Positions 11,984 through 16,378 of a stretch of 16,378 bases of DNA are shown in pieces. The notes beneath the pieces are model-generated. The model was not told the DNA's origin. It saw only the letters and a program-made list of their open reading frames with translations, and did no database searches. A program made the translations under genes and the position numbers. How positions within the stretch are numbered: position 1 is the stretch's first letter; each line of letters begins with the position of its first letter. This DNA is from Anaerolineae bacterium (lineage in GTDB: Bacteria; Chloroflexota; Anaerolineae; JACIWR01), in the NCBI GenBank assembly GCA_021162125.1, contig JAGGZG010000009.1:1-16378 (forward strand). The letters run 5' to 3'.

Positions 11984-13927
11984 ATGATGGACTCTGTGAA
12001 TGCAGCCACCGAGCCTAGGCAGTCGGAAAAGGCACCAAGGGAAAGCGAAGCCAAGTTCCGCTTGCTCTTTGACAGGTCGCCTAATGCCATGCTTCTATTG
12101 GATGGGGATGTATTCATCGACTGCAACCAGGCAGCCGTGGAGATGATGCGTTGCTCTGGCAAGGAGCAGTTGTTGGCTCTCCATCCTTATGACATCTCTC
12201 CCGAAAGACAACCTGACGGGCGGCTCTCCGTTGAAGGGGCCCGTGAGCTGATTGATATAGCTCACCAGGAAGGCAGCCTGCGCTTTGAATGGGTCCACCG
12301 CCGCATGGATGGCCAAGAGTTTCCAGCGGAGGTGTTACTAACGGCTATACCGCTATATGGCAGACAGATGCTTCACGTATCCCTGAGAGACATCACCGAA
12401 CGCAAGCGGGCGGAGAAGGAACTGCGGGAAAGGGAAGCGCAATACAGGGGTATCTTCGAGGCAAGCTCTGACGCCGTTCTCATTTTTGACTTTGAGGGCA
12501 CGATTGTCGAAGCCAATCCCGCCGCGTGCAGGATGTACGGCTACTCCTACCAAGAACTGATCGGGCTGTGCGGGAAGGACATTGTTCACCCGGATTACTA
12601 TTACCTGTTTGAGGATTACAAGAGACAGATAAAAGTCAGTGGTCGGTTCAGCGCCCAGTCGTTTGATCTCTGCAAGGACGGAAGTGCGATCAACGTTGAG
12701 GTGCACGGGGCCTCCTTCAGTTACAAGGGTAAACCCCATCTGTTAGCAGTGGTGCGGGATGTTACCGAGAAGGTACAGGCCCGTCAGTTGCTTGAGCGGC
12801 GCGTCGAAGAGCGCACGCGCGAGTTGCAGACACTGTTGGATGTGACTGCGGCGGCTAGCAGTTCGTTGGCGTTGGACGAAATGTTGAGCGCCGCGCTGGA
12901 GCGGCTGGTGGCCCTGGTAGGGGCCTCGCGGGCCGGTGTGATGCTGCTGGACGGCGAGTCGGGGGAACTGAAAGCGAGGATGATCCGACCGAAGCACCCC
13001 ATCGCATCAGAAGACCTGGCCGAGGTGACCCGCGCGTGTGACGCGGTGATCGCCAGTGGCGAACCGCTCTATGTGCCGCTGGATCCAGAGAAGGGCTTTG
13101 TCGAACCCGGTGCTCTGTTACCACTTCGGGTTCGGGGACAGGCCCTGGGGGTGCTGGTGATCATCGGCTCGGAAGGAGGAGCGTTCAGCCGGGAGCAATT
13201 GACCTTATTCGAATCCATTGCCGACCAATTGGGCGCAGCCGTAGAAAACGCCCGCCTCTACGAGCAAGCCGAACGAGCTGCCGTGGCCGCGGAGCGCAGC
13301 CGCCTGGCCCGCGATCTGCATGACGCTGTCACTCAGACCCTTTTCGCGGCCAGCCTGATCGCTGAGGTGCTGCCCCGCATCTGGGAGCGGGATCCAGGGG
13401 AGGGACGGCGGCGACTGGATGAACTGCGGGAACTGACGCGGGGAGCGCTGGCGGAGATGCGCACGTTGTTGCTGGAACTTCGGCCGTCCGCCCTGGCTGA
13501 GGCCAGACTGGGCGACCTGTTACGTCAACTGGCCGAGTCGATCACCGGCCGGGTGCGGGTGCCGGTCAGCGTGGAGGTGGAGGGCGAGTGCGCTCTGCCG
13601 CCCGAGGTAAAAGTCGCGCTGTACCGCATCGCCCAGGAGGCGCTGAACAATGTGGCCAAACATGCTGGGGCCAGCCAGGCGGCGGTGAGCCTACGCTACC
13701 TCTCCCCTCACCCCTCCCCTACCAGGGGAGGGGAAGGGGTTGAACTGCGCATCCGTGACGACGGGCGCGGCTTCGATCTGGAGAGCGTCCCGCCGGAGAG
13801 CCTGGGCCTGGGCATCATGCGCGAGCGAGCCGAGGCCATTGGCACTGTGCTCAACATTGATAGCCAGGTCGGTCATGGCACAGAGGTCGTGGTCGCCTGG
13901 AAAGATAGAAGAGGGGGGAAGCAGTGA
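11984..13927 (+). CDS. Soluble PAS-PAS-GAF sensor histidine kinase (HisKA_3, NarL-type partner)
   Basis: A 647-aa protein from ATG 11984 with GGAG 9 bp upstream; the frame extends further upstream but runs through the terminator hairpin. Domains: PAS about 24-135, PAS about 150-265, coiled linker ARQLLERRVEERTREL, GAF about 280-430, HisKA_3 with His446 in ARDLHDAVTQ, and HATPase with Asn555-Asn556 (EALNNVAKHA), DDGRGF at 592-597 and LGLGIMRERA. No membrane helices, so it senses a cytoplasmic signal through the PAS/GAF ligands (unknown). A 13-residue segment SPHPSPTRGGEG encoded by a palindrome interrupts the HATPase. The stop overlaps the response regulator start (TGATG), so the pair is one operon. 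Confidence 0.93.
   Translation: MMDSVNAATEPRQSEKAPRESEAKFRLLFDRSPNAMLLLDGDVFIDCNQAAVEMMRCSGKEQLLALHPYDISPERQPDGRLSVEGARELIDIAHQEGSLRFEWVHRRMDGQEFPAEVLLTAIPLYGRQMLHVSLRDITERKRAEKELREREAQYRGIFEASSDAVLIFDFEGTIVEANPAACRMYGYSYQELIGLCGKDIVHPDYYYLFEDYKRQIKVSGRFSAQSFDLCKDGSAINVEVHGASFSYKGKPHLLAVVRDVTEKVQARQLLERRVEERTRELQTLLDVTAAASSSLALDEMLSAALERLVALVGASRAGVMLLDGESGELKARMIRPKHPIASEDLAEVTRACDAVIASGEPLYVPLDPEKGFVEPGALLPLRVRGQALGVLVIIGSEGGAFSREQLTLFESIADQLGAAVENARLYEQAERAAVAAERSRLARDLHDAVTQTLFAASLIAEVLPRIWERDPGEGRRRLDELRELTRGALAEMRTLLLELRPSALAEARLGDLLRQLAESITGRVRVPVSVEVEGECALPPEVKVALYRIAQEALNNVAKHAGASQAAVSLRYLSPHPSPTRGGEGVELRIRDDGRGFDLESVPPESLGLGIMRERAEAIGTVLNIDSQVGHGTEVVVAWKDRRGGKQ
13711..13733. repeat. 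In-frame palindromic repeat inside the kinase gene
   Basis: CCCCTCCCCT, spacer ACC, AGGGGAGGGG: perfect 10-bp arms. With its flanks it encodes SPHPSPTRGGEG, the typical translation of CCCCTCCCC-type intergenic palindromes seen in many bacteria. It sits in a surface loop position between two HATPase strands. Confidence 0.75.
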
Positions 13928-14580
13928 TGACTCAGGCAAATCCCGTTCGCGTATTGCTGGTAGACGACCATGCCGTGGTGCGCAGCGGGCTGGCGGCTTT
14001 CCTGCTAGCCTTCGACGACCTGGAACTGGTCGGTGAGGCCGGCAGAGGCGAGGAGGCAGTGCGCTTCTGCGAAGAGCACCGGCCCGACGTGGTGCTGATG
14101 GATCTGGTGATGCCGGGGATGGATGGCGTGGCCGCCACCCGGGCTATCCGGGAGCGCTGCCCCGAGGTGCAGGTGATCGTCCTGACCAGCTTCAAGGAGA
14201 AGGAACTTGTGGAGGGAGCGCTGGAGGCCGGGGCTATTGGTTATCTGTTGAAGAGCGTCTCGGCCGATGAGCTGGCTGAGGCGATCCGCAAGGCCCATGC
14301 TGGCCGTGCCAGTCTGGCTCCGGAAGCGGCCCAGGCACTGATCCAGGCCAGCAGGCAGCCGCCCGCACCTGGCTTCGATCTGACGGAGCGGGAGCGGGAG
14401 GTGCTGGCCGTGATGGTCGAGGGGTTGAGCAATCCACAGATCGCCGAGCGGCTGGTGGTCAGCCCCTCCACTGTCAAGTATCACGTCAGCAATATCCTCT
14501 CCAAACTGGGAGTCAGCAGTCGCACTGAAGCGGTGGCCCTGGCCCTGCAGAGCGGACTGGTGAAATCGGCGGAGAGATAA
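13927..14580 (+). CDS. NarL/FixJ-family response regulator
   Basis: A 217-aa protein from ATG 13927, overlapping the kinase TGA; GTG 13924 is a possible alternative. The receiver domain (1-125) has Asp13-Asp14, phospho-acceptor Asp59 (VVLMDLVMP), Thr87 and Lys109. The C-terminal LuxR-type HTH (about 150-217) includes LTEREREVLAVMVEGLSN, then IAERLVVSPSTVKYHVSNIL. All switch residues are present. It is phosphorylated by the adjacent kinase and binds DNA as a dimer; the targets are unknown. The 16-bp terminator hairpin downstream ends the operon. Confidence 0.95.
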   Translation: MTQANPVRVLLVDDHAVVRSGLAAFLLAFDDLELVGEAGRGEEAVRFCEEHRPDVVLMDLVMPGMDGVAATRAIRERCPEVQVIVLTSFKEKELVEGALEAGAIGYLLKSVSADELAEAIRKAHAGRASLAPEAAQALIQASRQPPAPGFDLTEREREVLAVMVEGLSNPQIAERLVVSPSTVKYHVSNILSKLGVSSRTEAVALALQSGLVKSAER

Positions 14581-14614
14581 GCCCTCCCGAAAGCAGGAAT
14601 GGCGCAGCGTCCAC

Positions 14615-14662
14615 ATCACCCCAACCTGGTGAGCAGGGAACCAGGTTGGGGTGATTTCTCTT
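14615..14662 (+). terminator. Intrinsic terminator of the two-component operon
   Basis: A perfect 16-bp stem (14615-14630 with 14640-14655), 9-nt loop, followed by TTCTCTTT. Very strong. Confidence 0.88.
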
Positions 14663-14712
14663 TGCGAGAGTGACGCAGTATTTTGGGGCTTCGTGCGTTT
14701 TAGTAAGTGAGT

Positions 14713-15327
14713 ATGGGTTTTCGATCAAAGAGGCAGACCTTGTGCAGACTGGACCCCGAACAGGAACGGGCGCTGGTGGAGAAAGCCCGGCGAGACCCGG
14801 CGGCCTTCAAGGCGCTGTACGATCACTACTTTCCCAGGGTTTACGCCTACGTCAGTTACCGCGTAGGCCGGGCTCAAGACGTCGAAGACCTGGTCGCCGA
14901 CACTTTTCTGAGGGTGGTCGAAGGGCTGGACGAGTTCCGGTGGCGCGGCGAGGCTTCCTTCGCCGCCTGGCTCTTCCGCATCGTCCACAACCTGGTGAGC
15001 GACTTCTACCGGCGAGGCCGGGGATCAGAGGAATCGGTGCCGTTGGAGGAGCTACCCGAATTGGAGGCCAGCAACCTGCTCCCGGCCGACGCCGTTCTGC
15101 AAAAGGAAAAGTTCGCCTATCTGCGGCGACTGATCGGCACCCTCCCTCCCCGTCGGCAGGAAATCATCACCCTCAAGTTCTTCGGCGGCCTGCGCAACAA
15201 AGAGATTGCCGCCCTGCTGGGGCTGGATGAGCGGACGGTGGCTGCCCATCTGTGCCGTGGGCTGAAGGATTTGCATCGCCAGTACGTGGACGAGTTCGTC
15301 CAGACGAAGGAAGGGGATCATCAATGA
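14713..15327 (+). CDS. ECF-type RNA polymerase sigma factor
   Basis: A 204-aa protein from ATG 14713, with GTG 14707 as an alternative; the ribosome site is weak. Region 2 is at about 18-98 (AFKALYDHYFPRVYAYVSYRVG, AQDVEDLVADTFLRV, SFAAWLFRIVHNLVSDFYRR). Region 4 is at about 135-190 (LRRLIGTLPPRRQEIITLKFFGGLRNKEIAALLGLDERTV, in pieces). A short acidic linker (VPLEELPELEAS) separates them. It directs RNA polymerase to stress-type promoters. The stop overlaps the next ATG by 4 bp (ATGA), so it is coexpressed with its anti-sigma-like partner. ECF sigma factors usually drive their own operon, but I could not see a convincing ECF promoter upstream. Confidence 0.93.
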   Translation: MGFRSKRQTLCRLDPEQERALVEKARRDPAAFKALYDHYFPRVYAYVSYRVGRAQDVEDLVADTFLRVVEGLDEFRWRGEASFAAWLFRIVHNLVSDFYRRGRGSEESVPLEELPELEASNLLPADAVLQKEKFAYLRRLIGTLPPRRQEIITLKFFGGLRNKEIAALLGLDERTVAAHLCRGLKDLHRQYVDEFVQTKEGDHQ

Positions 15328-16343
15328 ACGAGCGAAGTGAATTGACCGAGAGGGACCGGCAGTTGCTGGAGGAGATCGAGGAGATCGTGGCCAACGGGGG
15401 TGGTGAGCGGCAAGAGGCCGATTCGCTCTACGGCTTCTGCGCCCATCTGGCCAGTACCGTGCCCCAGGCCGATGACGCCTTCCGGCAACGGTTGGAGACT
15501 CGTCTGCTCGCCAGGTTACAGCAACAACAAGAGGTTCGAACCCTGGGCACCATGTCCCAGGATAAGGGGAAAGCGCGCGCCCCATCGTGGCTCCGACGCC
15601 TGGCGCCGGGCGTTGGCCGGATCAACCAAATCTTTGCAGGAGGTTTGACGATGAAAAAAGGATTCGCTTTGGCCGCCATCGCGGCCCTGGTCATCGCCGT
15701 CAGCACGGTGGCTTTCGTCCCGTCGGTGCGGGCTCAGGTGGGAGAGGTTCTCAATACCTGGTTTCGCTTCAAATCCCCCGGTGGGGAGTATGAGGTAGCG
15801 CTGTCAGGCCCTACGGAGTTCACTCCCTTACGCCCGACCTATCTGCCTGCCGGGCTCCAGGGTTCAGGCATTGTAGGAAGTGTCAGCGAAGCGGGGGCGG
15901 AGGCTATTGAGTTGACGTACCACAATGACGAGCAGTTCGTCTCCATCACCCAGACCAAAGCCCCGGCCGACAGATCCCTCCCTGCCGGTCAAGAGACGAC
16001 CGTCAACGGTCAGCCGGCCGTGCTGGTCACCGGCCTGGAGGGGATGTTCGAGTACGGCTCCCGCATCCCAGAGGGTGCCCATGTGGAGACAGTTGGCACG
16101 CCTCCGGCTGAGCGCGGCCCCCACCACGGCACCATCGCCTACACGGATGGGAAGAGGCTCACCTGGTACGTCGGCGACGTCAAGGTCGAGATGCTCTCCA
16201 ACCTGGCCGTGGAGGAGATGCTCAAGATCGCCGAGTCGCTCGTACCGGTGGAAGAAGGAGAAGGCGAAGCGCCATTCCAGCCACCTCTCAATCTCCCATC
16301 TGGCGGTGAGCGAGAGATCATCGGGAATGAGGGGGGTGCATAA
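15324..16343 (+). CDS. Anti-sigma-like membrane protein with DUF4367-type extracytoplasmic domain
   Basis: A 339-aa protein from ATG 15324, overlapping the sigma stop (ATGA). Residues 1-108 are a cytoplasmic helical domain of anti-sigma type (ADDAFRQRLETRLLARLQQQQ), without the HxxxCxxC zinc motif. A membrane helix lies at about 113-130 (FALAAIAALVIAVSTVAFV). The outer part (140-339) has the DUF4367-like ending LTWYVGDVKVEMLSNLAVEEMLKIAESL. It probably holds the sigma factor at the membrane until an envelope signal arrives. An in-frame ATG at 15651 with an AGGAGG site would give a second product of 230 aa starting MKKGFALAAIAALV, which looks like a signal peptide. Confidence 0.88.
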   Translation: MNERSELTERDRQLLEEIEEIVANGGGERQEADSLYGFCAHLASTVPQADDAFRQRLETRLLARLQQQQEVRTLGTMSQDKGKARAPSWLRRLAPGVGRINQIFAGGLTMKKGFALAAIAALVIAVSTVAFVPSVRAQVGEVLNTWFRFKSPGGEYEVALSGPTEFTPLRPTYLPAGLQGSGIVGSVSEAGAEAIELTYHNDEQFVSITQTKAPADRSLPAGQETTVNGQPAVLVTGLEGMFEYGSRIPEGAHVETVGTPPAERGPHHGTIAYTDGKRLTWYVGDVKVEMLSNLAVEEMLKIAESLVPVEEGEGEAPFQPPLNLPSGGEREIIGNEGGA

Positions 16344-16378
16344 TCATACAGGAAGGCCCCTTCGAGTCCAGTCCATAG

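Noticed and set aside
16344..16378. Terminal 35 bp of the window
   Set aside because: No hairpin, frame or motif that can be supported.

Overview
The window is high-GC bacterial DNA, probably from a Chloroflexota (Anaerolineae-like) genome. That assignment is an inference. It rests on the style of the chromosomal genes: a PAS-PAS-GAF NarL-type kinase, an ECF sigma factor paired with a DUF4367-like anti-sigma protein, and an in-frame 'SPHPSPTRGGEG' type repeat. No marker gene proves it.

Left chromosomal flank (1-1836): a minus-strand pair encodes a lipoprotein (958-1629) and a six-helix membrane protein that runs off the left edge (943 to <1). A tRNA-Lys(CTT) promoter and gene (1837-1909) follow on the plus strand.

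Integrated element (1868-11785, about 9.9 kb): a perfect 43-bp direct repeat, made of the tRNA-Lys 3' part from the anticodon loop onward, lies at 1868-1910 and 11743-11785. Between the copies all genes read rightward. In order they are three small excisionase-like HTH proteins (two close paralogues), two small unknown proteins, a membrane-anchored protein with a DNA-binding-like C-terminus, a control region with a promoter, operator palindrome and three-hairpin RNA, a novel 355-aa protein followed by 21-bp iterons, a DUF3987-like helicase, a CHC2/Toprim primase, a TerS-like HTH protein, a coiled-coil protein, an HK97-type prohead protease and a complete tyrosine integrase. The integrase stop codon lies inside the right att copy. 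No large terminase, portal, capsid, tail or lysis gene is present. The best reading is a compact phage satellite with its own replication module (PICI-like in logic but with an unusual gene set). A reduced prophage is the main alternative.

The element also carries unexplained DNA structure. There are two 8-bp repeat arrays that mirror each other and sit about 5 kb apart, before a small HTH gene and before the primase. There is a separate 21-bp iteron block, a pair of identical palindromes around a promoter, and intrinsic terminators placed directly before two replication genes. The tRNA promoter appears to read into the first element gene, because the tRNA's own terminator has apparently been displaced to the right end.

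Right chromosomal flank (11786-16378): a soluble PAS-PAS-GAF histidine kinase and NarL/FixJ response regulator overlap as an operon that ends in a strong terminator. An ECF sigma factor and its membrane anti-sigma-like partner follow, also overlapping by 4 bp.
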